Below are positions 36,234 through 43,692 of a DNA stretch of 64,000 nt, piece by piece. The stretch comes from Enterovibrio sp045679545 (GTDB lineage: Bacteria > Pseudomonadota > Gammaproteobacteria > Enterobacterales > Vibrionaceae). The position numbers and the translations under genes were made by a program. Numbering within the stretch: position 1 is the first letter of the stretch; every line of letters starts with the position of its first letter. The notes under the pieces are model-generated. The model saw only the letters and a list, made by a program, of their open reading frames with translations, did no database searches and had not been told where the DNA came from. Location of the stretch: NCBI RefSeq assembly GCF_045679545.1, contig NZ_CP166195.1, forward strand, positions 310,001 through 374,000. The letters run 5' to 3'.

Positions 36234-36764
36234 TCATCCTTTCTCTGCTTGCGCAGTGATGGCATTTTCTTTGTTATCCATGAACGCTTTAAGCAGCATT
36301 TCTATATTGGCCAGCAACATGGTGCCAAAGCACACGGGCATGGCGAGGTATATCCATGCGCGTTTTAGTGGGAAGGAAGCCGCTCGCGTGCGGAAACCTC
36401 GATCAAAGAACTCAATCGCAACCACACACAACTGAACAAGCACAGCGAAAGCCAGCACTAACAGAATGATTTTTATCGCGCGCGCCACAGAAAACGGCAC
36501 ATAGTTGTAGAGCATGTCAATCGACACAAACATACCTTTGCGATAGGCCTGCCCTGCTACCAATGCCATCATCCAGATCATTAGCGCTCTGGCCACTTCT
36601 TCTGGCCAAGGTAGTGCTGAATTGAAGACATACCGACACACCACTTGCAGCAGAATGCTAGACACCATTAAGGCCACCAGCACCCACGCAATCGACGCGC
36701 CAATCTTGTCTAATTTGTCATTCAGCTTTTCCAGTGCTGTTACAAACGCCGTCAACACTGTCAT
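36234..36764 (-). CDS. TRAP transporter small permease, DctQ family
   Basis: A 176-residue membrane protein with four helices (about 18-38, 55-75, 92-115, 135-157) and the DctQ pattern PWPEEVARALMIWMMALVAGQAYRKG. It stabilises DctM. Its start overlaps the flavin reductase stop by one base (TAATG), which ties the transporter to the catabolic enzymes in one translationally coupled unit. Confidence 0.92.
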   Translation of the reverse strand: MTVLTAFVTALEKLNDKLDKIGASIAWVLVALMVSSILLQVVCRYVFNSALPWPEEVARALMIWMMALVAGQAYRKGMFVSIDMLYNYVPFSVARAIKIILLVLAFAVLVQLCVVAIEFFDRGFRTRAASFPLKRAWIYLAMPVCFGTMLLANIEMLLKAFMDNKENAITAQAEKG

Positions 36765-37240
36765 TACGCCACTTCTCCAACCCGCCCAAATCGGCTGCGT
36801 TCAAATACCAAACCTGCACTGTCTTGCTGCGAACTAAACTCGGTGACTTTACCCAGTAAAATATCGTGATCACCCGCCGCAATAACGCCATTCAAATCAC
36901 AGTCAAACCACGCCACCGCACCTTCGATGATGGCGCGACCGCTGGGCGCACGCTCAATAGCGACACCATTGAAACGTTCATCGTGGCTGTCACGGCAAAA
37001 CTTCATGGCAAGTTCGGAATGCTCAACAGCCAACACGCTCACCGTGTACCCACCTGATTCGAGTATCGGGCTCTTAGATGTCGAGGTTCGATTGATGCTC
37101 CAAAGCACAATCGCAGGGTCGAGCGAGACCGAATTAAACGACGAACACGTCAACCCAAAGTCTTGATCATCATGTCGTGCTGTAATCACAGTCACGCCCG
37201 TTGCAAAACAAGAGAGTGCGTTTCTCAGTTCACGACTCAT
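36764..37240 (-). CDS. flavin reductase-like protein (NADH:FMN oxidoreductase)
   Basis: A 158-residue protein from ATG 37240. The flavin-reductase-like split-barrel pattern is seen: FATGVTVITA, GLTCSSFNSVSLDPAIVLWSINRTSTS and CDLNGVIAAGDHDILLGKV. Such enzymes supply free reduced FMN to two-component monooxygenases. GGGGAGGAAGTTGC before ATG 37240 is a strong ribosome site, so the longer start at 37270 is rejected. It overlaps the aldo/keto reductase stop by four bases and lies in the same operon as an SsuD-type monooxygenase, its obvious partner. Role matches SmoA in the sulfo-SMO route or SsuE-like function. Confidence 0.9.
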   Translation of the reverse strand: MSRELRNALSCFATGVTVITARHDDQDFGLTCSSFNSVSLDPAIVLWSINRTSTSKSPILESGGYTVSVLAVEHSELAMKFCRDSHDERFNGVAIERAPSGRAIIEGAVAWFDCDLNGVIAAGDHDILLGKVTEFSSQQDSAGLVFERSRFGRVGEVA

Positions 37241-38139
37241 GCAACTTCCTCCCCGGCGGCTGCCGTCCACAATTCAAACCATGTTTCTCTGTCTATCGAC
37301 ACGTTCAATGCATCGCTGGCGGTGCGAATGCGCGACAGATTATTCGTACCCAACACCGGCAAAATGCCCGCAGGGTGTGCCAGTAACCATGCGGTTGCCA
37401 CTGCATCAATGCCAACACCAAATCGCTCCGCTTCTCTTTCTAACAAGGGCCTGACGCGTAACGCGGCTTCCCCATGACCAAACAATTCGCCGCCAGCAAG
37501 GGGCGACCACGCCATCGGCGTCACGCCATATTGCTGCATGAACGCCAGCGTACCGTCGGTAAAGCTGTTTCGTCTCAGCAGGTTCATTTCAATCTGGTTA
37601 GTCACCAAAGGGTGGCTCATACCCGATTGCAGTAAATCCCAATCCCAACGCTGAAAGTTCGACACGCCCACGCCTTTCACTAAGCCTTCGTTAACCAAAG
37701 CGTCAAGCGCTTGCCCTGTTTCGATATGATCCATGAAGGGATCTGGGCGATGTATCAGCACGAGATCCAGATAGTCTGTGTTGAGGTTTTTCAGCGATTG
37801 GGTCACCGATTGGCGAATATGTGCCGCCGAGGTGTCGTAGTGCTTCACGCGACGCTGAGGATAACGCTCAGAGAGCAGCATGATGTCGCATTTACTCACT
37901 AGTTGGATTTGATCTCGCAGTGAAGGTTTTGCTGCCAGCACCTGCCCAAACACCGCTTCACAGGCGTAGTCCCCATAAATATCGGCGTGATCAAAGGTGG
38001 TGATACCCTGTTCTAAACAGGCATCCACTTTGGCGCGAACATGCGCTTCAGAGGTGTCGCTGTCATCGGCCAATCGCCACGCGCCATACACAATGCGACT
38101 AAACGCAGACAGGCTTGGATGAAGTTCACTGTATTTCAT
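37237..38139 (-). CDS. aldo/keto reductase
   Basis: A 300-residue TIM-barrel NAD(P)H oxidoreductase. Catalytic tetrad elements are present: DHADIYGDY (Asp/Tyr), a Lys in LVSKCDI and a His in VLIHRPDP. Cofactor contacts are suggested by GVSNFQRWD and AWSPLAGGEL, and it is closest in pattern to the YdhF-type group. It overlaps the monooxygenase gene by four bases. In the sulfo-SMO pathway an AKR (SmoB) reduces 6-dehydroglucose to glucose after desulfonation; this gene fits that position. A general carbonyl reductase role for the monooxygenase product is the cautious reading. Confidence 0.9.
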   Translation of the reverse strand: MKYSELHPSLSAFSRIVYGAWRLADDSDTSEAHVRAKVDACLEQGITTFDHADIYGDYACEAVFGQVLAAKPSLRDQIQLVSKCDIMLLSERYPQRRVKHYDTSAAHIRQSVTQSLKNLNTDYLDLVLIHRPDPFMDHIETGQALDALVNEGLVKGVGVSNFQRWDWDLLQSGMSHPLVTNQIEMNLLRRNSFTDGTLAFMQQYGVTPMAWSPLAGGELFGHGEAALRVRPLLEREAERFGVGIDAVATAWLLAHPAGILPVLGTNNLSRIRTASDALNVSIDRETWFELWTAAAGEEVA

Positions 38140-39293
38140 TTTCGCTCTCCTACACCCAACGGTGTTGCTGGCGTGGTTGCAGGTACTCGCCCATATTCAT
38201 CAGGCAATGCGCACGTTTTCAATTCTGGCAGGATTTTCTGCCCAACAATTTCACATTCGTCTTTGTGCGGGTAACCCGAGAAGATAAACGATCGGATCCC
38301 CATCTTTTGATAGCGCTCTATTTTGCTTAATACTTGATCGACACTGCCCACCAGCGCAGCACCACACCCCGAGCGGGCACGGCCAACACCTGTCCACAAG
38401 TTTGGCTCCGTAAAACCAAATTGATCCGCGTGATCACGTTGCTCTGACTGCAGCGCCACACCGAGGCTTTTTGCGTCTAGCGCACGGTCTCGAATCGAAC
38501 GACCAAATTCATCATCTAATTTTGATACCAGCGATTCAGCATACTCTCTGGCTTCCGCTTCAGTATCACGCACCACCATGTGAACCCGCAGACCATAGTC
38601 CAAGGTTCTATTGTGTCGTTGAGCGACATCGTTCACCGCGCGCATTCGCTTTTCGAGCATGTCTTCGGTTTCTGGCCACATCAAATACACATCGCATTCA
38701 GAGCCACAAAGCTCGAGTGCATCGGGTGAGTAGCCCCCGAAATACAGTAATGGCCCGCCGTTTTGTTGATACGGGCGCACAGGGTCGGTAGATATTTCAC
38801 TCAGTTTGTAAACCTCACCGTCATAGCGAATCTCATCTTGTGTCCACGCTTGACGCAAAATATCGACCACTTCTTTCGAGCGACGATATCGAAAAGCACT
38901 GTCGGCTTTCTCACCAGGGAAATCAGAAGAAATCACATTCAGGGTTAAGCGCCCTTTCATGATGTGATCAAGGGTTGCCACCGTGCGCGCCAACATAGCG
39001 GGATGCACTTCGCCACAACGAATGGCTGCCAGCATGTTGATGCGATCCGTCAACGGCGCCATGGCCGATGCAAACGTCAGGGTGTCTTGGCCTACTTGAT
39101 AAGATGACGGACATAAAATGTTGCGAAAGCCCTGCTGCTCCGCCATCAACACGATATCGCGGGTGTTTTCCCAACTACTACGCAGGCGTCCTTCTGGTAC
39201 ACCCAGATATCGATAATCATCACTGCACAAGGGCGCAAACCACGAAACCTCTGAGGCATCCAATCCTGCACTTGTGATGGGCACTACACTCAT
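38136..39293 (-). CDS. SsuD-type FMNH2-dependent sulfonate monooxygenase (bacterial luciferase family)
   Basis: A 385-residue LLM-class flavin monooxygenase. It shows the alkanesulfonate monooxygenase subgroup pattern: ILCPSSYQVGQDTLTFAS, IAAIRCGEVHPAMLART-type region, LLYFGGYSPDALEL, GLRVHMVVRDTEAEA, SKLDDE, PNLWTGVGRARSGCGAALVGS and FSGYPH. SsuD-like enzymes split C-S bonds of sulfonates using FMNH2 and oxygen, giving an aldehyde and sulfite. First gene of the operon, coupled to the aldo/keto reductase and flavin reductase. The combination resembles SmoC/SmoB/SmoA for sulfoquinovose; another sulfonate is possible. Start context after the divergent GntR intergenic region is good. Confidence 0.9.
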   Translation of the reverse strand: MSVVPITSAGLDASEVSWFAPLCSDDYRYLGVPEGRLRSSWENTRDIVLMAEQQGFRNILCPSSYQVGQDTLTFASAMAPLTDRINMLAAIRCGEVHPAMLARTVATLDHIMKGRLTLNVISSDFPGEKADSAFRYRRSKEVVDILRQAWTQDEIRYDGEVYKLSEISTDPVRPYQQNGGPLLYFGGYSPDALELCGSECDVYLMWPETEDMLEKRMRAVNDVAQRHNRTLDYGLRVHMVVRDTEAEAREYAESLVSKLDDEFGRSIRDRALDAKSLGVALQSEQRDHADQFGFTEPNLWTGVGRARSGCGAALVGSVDQVLSKIERYQKMGIRSFIFSGYPHKDECEIVGQKILPELKTCALPDEYGRVPATTPATPLGVGERK

Positions 39294-39517
39294 CGCTATT
39301 CTCCTGATCCTGAGACCTTAAACCGTTTTTCTTGGCTAACTATTCACACACTTCAAATGAAAATGAATAGTGAATGATTTGTTAATAAATGCTATAAGAT
39401 AACCAAGAAAAGTAAATCAATGATGAATGAATTAAATCAAGATCTCGTATCTTTCACAGATAATCCGCCTCTAACTATTTAGAATTAAAACGATTATTTT
39501 TTTTGAGAATATAAGAA
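39294..39517. promoter_or_regulatory. divergent control region of the sulfonate operon and GntR gene
   Basis: A 224-base AT-rich intergenic region. The 9-mer CTAACTATT occurs twice, at 39336-39344 (about 45 bases before the monooxygenase start) and at 39471-39479 (about 40 bases before the GntR start). The second lies in the dyad TCTAA-CTAT-TTAGA (39470-39483). These are candidate sites for the GntR regulator; the evidence is weak. Confidence 0.4.
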
Positions 39518-40225
39518 ATGAGTGAATCAACCCGATTACCCCTGTTCATTCAAATCAGTGAATTGTTACGCAGGGAAATCTCTGCTGGGTATTGGCTGCC
39601 AGGTGAACGCTTACCGACAGAAGCCGAACTCGCTAAGAAACTCGGCGTCGCCGTAGGCACGTTAAGAAAAGCGCTGACCGAGCTTGAAAACAACGGGCTG
39701 TTGGAACGTAAACAAGGTTCAGGCACCTATGTAAAAACCACACCCGATAACAGCGCGGTGTATCACTTCTTCCGCCTTGAACTGCAAAGCGGTGGCGGAC
39801 TTCCGAATGCCGATATCTTGAACGTTGAACGACTCAGCAATACCCACGTCGCTTCATTGTTGGGGCTACCGTCTAATGCCCCTTTATGGCGCTTCAGACG
39901 GCTTAGAAAATTGGATCAGCAACCTGCTGCTATGGAAGAAATTTGGATTGATGGTCGCCACATTGAGCACGTCACCCCCGAAGAAGTGGTGGAATCGCTC
40001 TACGTATATTACCGCGACAAGCTCGGGTTTTGGATTTCACGCGTGCAAGACAGCATCACCGTCGGTCACGTACCGGACTGGAAACACGCAGATTTCGCGC
40101 CTGACATTGGCAGCGCTTGCGGCTACATAGAAAGGTTAAGTTGGTCAAACCATGATCGTATCGATGAAGTCTCATTCACTTGGTATGACCCAGAAAAAGT
40201 GCGCTATGCCGCGCGCTGGACATGA
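39518..40225 (+). CDS. GntR family regulator with UTRA domain (HutC subfamily)
   Basis: A 235-residue repressor. The N-terminal winged helix (PLFIQISELLRREI, RLPTEAELAKKLGVAVGTLRKALTELENNGLLERKQGSGTYV) is followed by a UTRA effector domain (from about residue 85). HutC-type regulators bind a small-molecule ligand and release DNA. It is divergent from the monooxygenase-TRAP operon and 61 bases upstream of the second Gfo/Idh/MocA gene, so it likely controls both. Confidence 0.93.
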   Translation: MSESTRLPLFIQISELLRREISAGYWLPGERLPTEAELAKKLGVAVGTLRKALTELENNGLLERKQGSGTYVKTTPDNSAVYHFFRLELQSGGGLPNADILNVERLSNTHVASLLGLPSNAPLWRFRRLRKLDQQPAAMEEIWIDGRHIEHVTPEEVVESLYVYYRDKLGFWISRVQDSITVGHVPDWKHADFAPDIGSACGYIERLSWSNHDRIDEVSFTWYDPEKVRYAARWT

Positions 40226-40286
40226 CCCCATACCGCTCGAGACTACGCCATCACATGGATTAACAGTACAAGGAAGGTAAGGCAAA

Positions 40287-41414
40287 ATGACAAAACGACA
40301 TCCAATCCGTTACGGCATTCTTGGTTGCGGCATGATGGGACAAGAACACATCCGCAATATTCAGTTACTTGATCATGCTGAGATCACTGTGCTTGCCGAG
40401 CCAAACCCTGACATGCTCAAAAAAGCCCAAGCGCTCGTACCCAGTGCACGTGCGGTATCGGATCTGGATGCCTTGCTTGAAGGAAACGATGTGGATGCGC
40501 TCGTTGTCGTGACACCTAACTTTCAACATGCGGAGCAACTGCTTGGCATTATGAGCCGCTGTACCTTGCCCATTTTGATTGAAAAACCCATCTGTACGCA
40601 CATTGATGATGTGAAAAAACTCGTTGAAGCCGCCGCCAATTACCCTGCGCCCATTTGGGTCGCGATGGAATATCGCTACATGCCGCCCATCACCTTATTG
40701 CTTTCATTGATTCACGGCGGTGAAATCGGGCAGCGCCACTTGTTTTCCATTCGAGAGCACCGCTTTCCTTTCTTACATAAAATCGATGATTGGAACCGCT
40801 TTAACCACAAAACAGGCGGCACTTTAGTCGAAAAATGCTGCCACTTTTTCGATTTAATGCGCCTGATGGCGAACGCCAATCCCGTGCGCGTGTTTGCGTC
40901 TGGTAATCAGGCCGTGAATCATCGAGACGAGCAATATGAAGGGAAAACGCCAGACATTATCGACAATGCCATGGTGACCATCGAATTCGATAACCACACC
41001 CGCGCCAGCTTAGAACTTTGTATGTTTGCGGAAGGTTCACGGTATCAAGAAGAGATTTGCGTGGTCGGCGACAAAGGGAAAGTCGAATGCCTTGTTCCCG
41101 GTCCCGGTCGTTTTTGGCCAACAGAGACCTTGGGCGAAGCGCCAGTGCCGCAGGTGATTTCCAGCCCACGCGATCCAAAAGGGCCAAAAGTCATGGATGT
41201 GCCCGTTGACTCTGCCCTGCTTGAAGCGGGCGATCACAATGGCTCGACTTTCTATCAGCATCAAAGATTTCAACGTGCTATTTGGGGCGAACAAGAGGTA
41301 GAAGTCACGATGGAAGATGGCTTAAAAGCCGTGGTAATGGGTTTAGCGGCGCAGGAAGCGATAAAACGAAATCAAGTTGTTACCTTTACAAACAATGGCC
41401 TTACGTTTGCTTGA
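40287..41414 (+). CDS. Gfo/Idh/MocA protein, candidate NAD-dependent sulfoquinovosidase or sugar dehydrogenase
   Basis: A 375-residue protein with N-terminal Rossmann fold (GILGCGMMGQEH near residues 9-20), IEKPICTH as the EKP motif, and a C-terminal domain with TGGTLVEKCCHFFDLMRL, unusual for its Cys-Cys-His where most family members have a DxxxH motif. Upstream AAGGAAGGTAAGG is a good ribosome site. Known: some family members are NAD-dependent glycosidases, including a family (GH188) acting on sulfoquinovosides. Inferred: given the desulfonation operon next door it may release sulfoquinovose from its glycosides. A plain sugar dehydrogenase is the main alternative. Confidence 0.85.
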   Translation: MTKRHPIRYGILGCGMMGQEHIRNIQLLDHAEITVLAEPNPDMLKKAQALVPSARAVSDLDALLEGNDVDALVVVTPNFQHAEQLLGIMSRCTLPILIEKPICTHIDDVKKLVEAAANYPAPIWVAMEYRYMPPITLLLSLIHGGEIGQRHLFSIREHRFPFLHKIDDWNRFNHKTGGTLVEKCCHFFDLMRLMANANPVRVFASGNQAVNHRDEQYEGKTPDIIDNAMVTIEFDNHTRASLELCMFAEGSRYQEEICVVGDKGKVECLVPGPGRFWPTETLGEAPVPQVISSPRDPKGPKVMDVPVDSALLEAGDHNGSTFYQHQRFQRAIWGEQEVEVTMEDGLKAVVMGLAAQEAIKRNQVVTFTNNGLTFA

Positions 41415-41523
41415 CTTTATCTATATTTTCATGAATGCATATCTGCTACCACATGATTAATTCGCTACTTATACTCCAAGATATTCACTCAATAAATTCA
41501 CACAAACAGCACCTAAAAAACTA

Positions 41524-41572
41524 AGTAAAGTCTCATTTTTGTAATTTTTCTTTTCAAAAATGAGACTTTACT
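41524..41572 (+). terminator. perfect 18-base inverted repeat, probable terminator of the GntR-Gfo unit
   Basis: AGTAAAGTCTCATTTTTG (41524-41541) and CAAAAATGAGACTTTACT (41555-41572) pair without mismatch around a 13-base loop, followed by CATTTTTCCC. It is 110 bases past the Gfo/Idh/MocA stop. The length and AT-rich stem are unusual for a vibrio terminator. Confidence 0.6.
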
Positions 41573-41616
41573 CATTTTTCCCTCAACTGCATAGTTGATA
41601 CATATTTGATCAACAC

Positions 41617-41669
41617 GGTGAATTTTTGACAGCCATTTACATCAATTAGTAGCCGTCAAAATATTCACC
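41617..41669 (+). promoter_or_regulatory. imperfect inverted repeat upstream of the outer-membrane protein gene
   Basis: GGTGAATTTTTGACAGC (41617-41633) and GCCGTCAAAATATTCACC (41652-41669) are near-perfect inverted copies 18 bases apart. They lie 50 bases before the start of the barrel protein and could be an operator pair or a leader RNA stem. Confidence 0.5.
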
Positions 41670-41720
41670 ATTTTATTTACTTAAGATTAGAGTTTTTACA
41701 CTAATTCAAGGCGGATGATT

Positions 41721-42269
41721 ATGAAAAGACTAGTAGTTGCGACAATAGTAATGGGCTTCGCATTTGGCGCTCAAGCGAATGAAGGCTCGGGGTTTAGACT
41801 TGGTTTTCAGGATGTTAAATCAGATTTGGAACTAAAAGGTGGCAGTGTCATTGACACTAAATACAATGCTGACTTGTCTGGGATAGAGTTAGGCTACGAC
41901 TTCAATAACGTGGCAGGTGTGTCTGCAACCTATTCAAAAGGCAACGGCGCTCTCGGAGATTACACAGATTACCGTATCGCAGGTGAGTTTGGTTATGACT
42001 TTAATGTCATTACAGACTACTTACGTCTGAAGCCTTATGGTTCTATCGGTTACGAGAACGTAGATATCGCTAGCCCCGTTAATACACTCACGCAAACGCC
42101 GATAGATGTATCCATGAACGGCCTGTCTGTTGGGCTAGGTGTAAGAGCAACCGTGATGAAATACGGATATGTCGGACTCGAAACAACCGCAATGACATCC
42201 AACGACTATGGTATTGATACTAGCCTCGTCAATTCCAGAATCACTGTAGGCGGAAAATACGCGTTCTAA
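41721..42269 (+). CDS. small outer-membrane beta-barrel protein (OmpA-barrel/Ail-like)
   Basis: A 182-residue protein with signal peptide (cleaved after AQA near residue 20). The mature part alternates hydrophobic and polar residues in about eight strands (SGIELGYDFNNVAGVSATYSK, YRIAGEFGYDF, LRLKPYGSIGYENVD, MNGLSVGLGVRATV) and ends in KYAF, the terminal aromatic typical of outer-membrane barrels. ATG 41721 has AAGGCGG six bases upstream. Function unknown; possible porin-like, adhesion or stress-response protein. It has its own terminator. Confidence 0.82.
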   Translation: MKRLVVATIVMGFAFGAQANEGSGFRLGFQDVKSDLELKGGSVIDTKYNADLSGIELGYDFNNVAGVSATYSKGNGALGDYTDYRIAGEFGYDFNVITDYLRLKPYGSIGYENVDIASPVNTLTQTPIDVSMNGLSVGLGVRATVMKYGYVGLETTAMTSNDYGIDTSLVNSRITVGGKYAF

Positions 42270-42346
42270 CGCCAAACAAACCGATCATTTCTACTGCTCC
42301 TCGTCTCGAATCAACCATTTTACCCTCATGGTCAGAGAGAGAAAAA

Positions 42347-42370
42347 GGCTCCTTCGGGAGTCATTTTCGT
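42347..42370 (+). terminator. intrinsic terminator after the outer-membrane protein gene
   Basis: GGCTCC-TTCG-GGAGTC stem (42347-42362) with one G-U pair, followed by ATTTTCGTTT. About 80 bases past the stop. Confidence 0.65.
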
Positions 42371-42563
42371 TTCGATTTATTCCCACGCTAGTAGTTTTCT
42401 GCAATCTGAACATATTGCTTGCTGCTGCTGTCTTCAACCGTGCCCGTAAGCATTAATGCTTTCTCTTTTTTGTAGTTCGAGATAGCAATATGGAACTAGC
42501 ATTTCAACATTTGATAAAAAATTGGAACAAGTGACTATCCCTATCAGAATGTAAACTTATGCA

Positions 42564-42582
42564 AATGATAATCGTTATCATT
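42564..42582. promoter_or_regulatory. Fur box upstream of the siderophore-interacting protein gene
   Basis: AATGATAATCGTTATCATT is a perfect palindrome matching the classical 19-base Fur box at nearly every position. It lies 67-85 bases before the chosen ATG (42649), so iron-loaded Fur should repress the gene. Confidence 0.92.
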
Positions 42583-42648
42583 GTAAAATTCGTTGAGTCA
42601 TCTTATTGTAGGCACAGTCCAGTCGTCTTAAAAACCACGAGAACAAGA

Positions 42649-43425
42649 ATGAATAAACCCAGCCCTACTTCGCTTGTCGTTCAATCTTCTGAGCAAATCA
42701 CACCTAACATGCAGCGTATTGTCCTTCACGGTGAAGGGTTGTCACGCTTTCCTTCCCATTGCGAAGGTGGCTACATCAAGCTGATGTTCACACCCAATGG
42801 CAGTACCGATTTGAGCACATTGGCAGACAGCGAACGCCCCGTTCTTCGCACTTACACCATTCGCGCTATTGATCTAAGCGCACATACAGTCACTGTTGAT
42901 TTTGTAAGGCACAACGTCGATGACTGCGGTTGTGGTCATGCCGCGCGTTGGTCGATGAATGCCAAACAAGGCGACACCATCAACATTGCAGGCCCCGGCA
43001 CGATTCAAACTATCAATCAAGAAGCAGACTGGTTCTTTATGGTGGCAGATATGACGGCGTTGCCTGCCCTGTCTGTGAAAATCAGTGCGTTGCCCAAAAA
43101 CGCCAAAGGCTATGCTGTTATTGAAGTGCTCACGAAAGACGATATACAAACGCTCGATGCCCCAGAAGGCATGAGCGTGGAATGGATAGTGAAAGACCAA
43201 AACGATGCTCTTGCCTCACACATTGTGCAAAAAACATGGCTTGATGGTGAAGCCGCCGTCTGGTGTGCCTGCGAGTTTGATTCCATGCGGACACTTCGCC
43301 AGTATTTTCGTAATGAAAAAGGCGTAGAACGCGACAACATTTACATCAGCAGTTATTGGAAAAATGGCGTGACAGAAGAAGGCCATAAGGTGGCAAAGCG
43401 CAAAGACGCGGAAGCCACCGCCTAG
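42649..43425 (+). CDS. siderophore-interacting protein (FAD-binding ferric-siderophore reductase, ViuB type)
   Basis: A 258-residue flavoprotein from ATG 42649. The N-terminal FAD domain includes RPVLRTYTIR (RxYTxR flavin motif) and DFVRHN with GHAARWSMNAKQGD. The C-terminal SIP domain ends with WCACEFDSMRTLRQYFRNEKGV and YWKNGVTEEGH. Such proteins release iron from imported ferric siderophores by reduction. The longer frame from 42559 is rejected because its start would overlap the Fur box and give an unnatural leader. No siderophore genes are adjacent. Confidence 0.93.
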   Translation: MNKPSPTSLVVQSSEQITPNMQRIVLHGEGLSRFPSHCEGGYIKLMFTPNGSTDLSTLADSERPVLRTYTIRAIDLSAHTVTVDFVRHNVDDCGCGHAARWSMNAKQGDTINIAGPGTIQTINQEADWFFMVADMTALPALSVKISALPKNAKGYAVIEVLTKDDIQTLDAPEGMSVEWIVKDQNDALASHIVQKTWLDGEAAVWCACEFDSMRTLRQYFRNEKGVERDNIYISSYWKNGVTEEGHKVAKRKDAEATA

Positions 43426-43446
43426 CCCATCTGAGACTTACACTAA

Positions 43447-43692
43447 CTACTTGCGATAGTCGAACGCCAGTTTTTCTGCTGCCGAATTAGCGATTGGGTT
43501 CAACACTTCTGAACCCACTGCATCAAACAAGCTTTCTTTCATGTCGAGCGACCAAAATCGGCGAATGTGTGACGCCACTTCTTCCACGGTGTCATCTTCA
43601 TCTCTTCCGTGAATGAGGTTATCGGCAATCTGATTGGCCATGTCATACAAACGCTGATTCCGAACGACTTCTCCATTCATCTTATGTTCCAT
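43447..43692 (-). CDS. fdsD: formate dehydrogenase delta subunit
   Basis: An 81-residue protein of the FdsD family: RLYDMANQIADNLIHGRDEDDTVEEVASHIRRFWSLDMKESL. It is the small subunit of soluble molybdenum NAD-linked formate dehydrogenases. It starts one base after the fdsA stop, as the last gene of the fds operon. The role is stability or assembly rather than catalysis. Confidence 0.9.
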   Translation of the reverse strand: MEHKMNGEVVRNQRLYDMANQIADNLIHGRDEDDTVEEVASHIRRFWSLDMKESLFDAVGSEVLNPIANSAAEKLAFDYRK

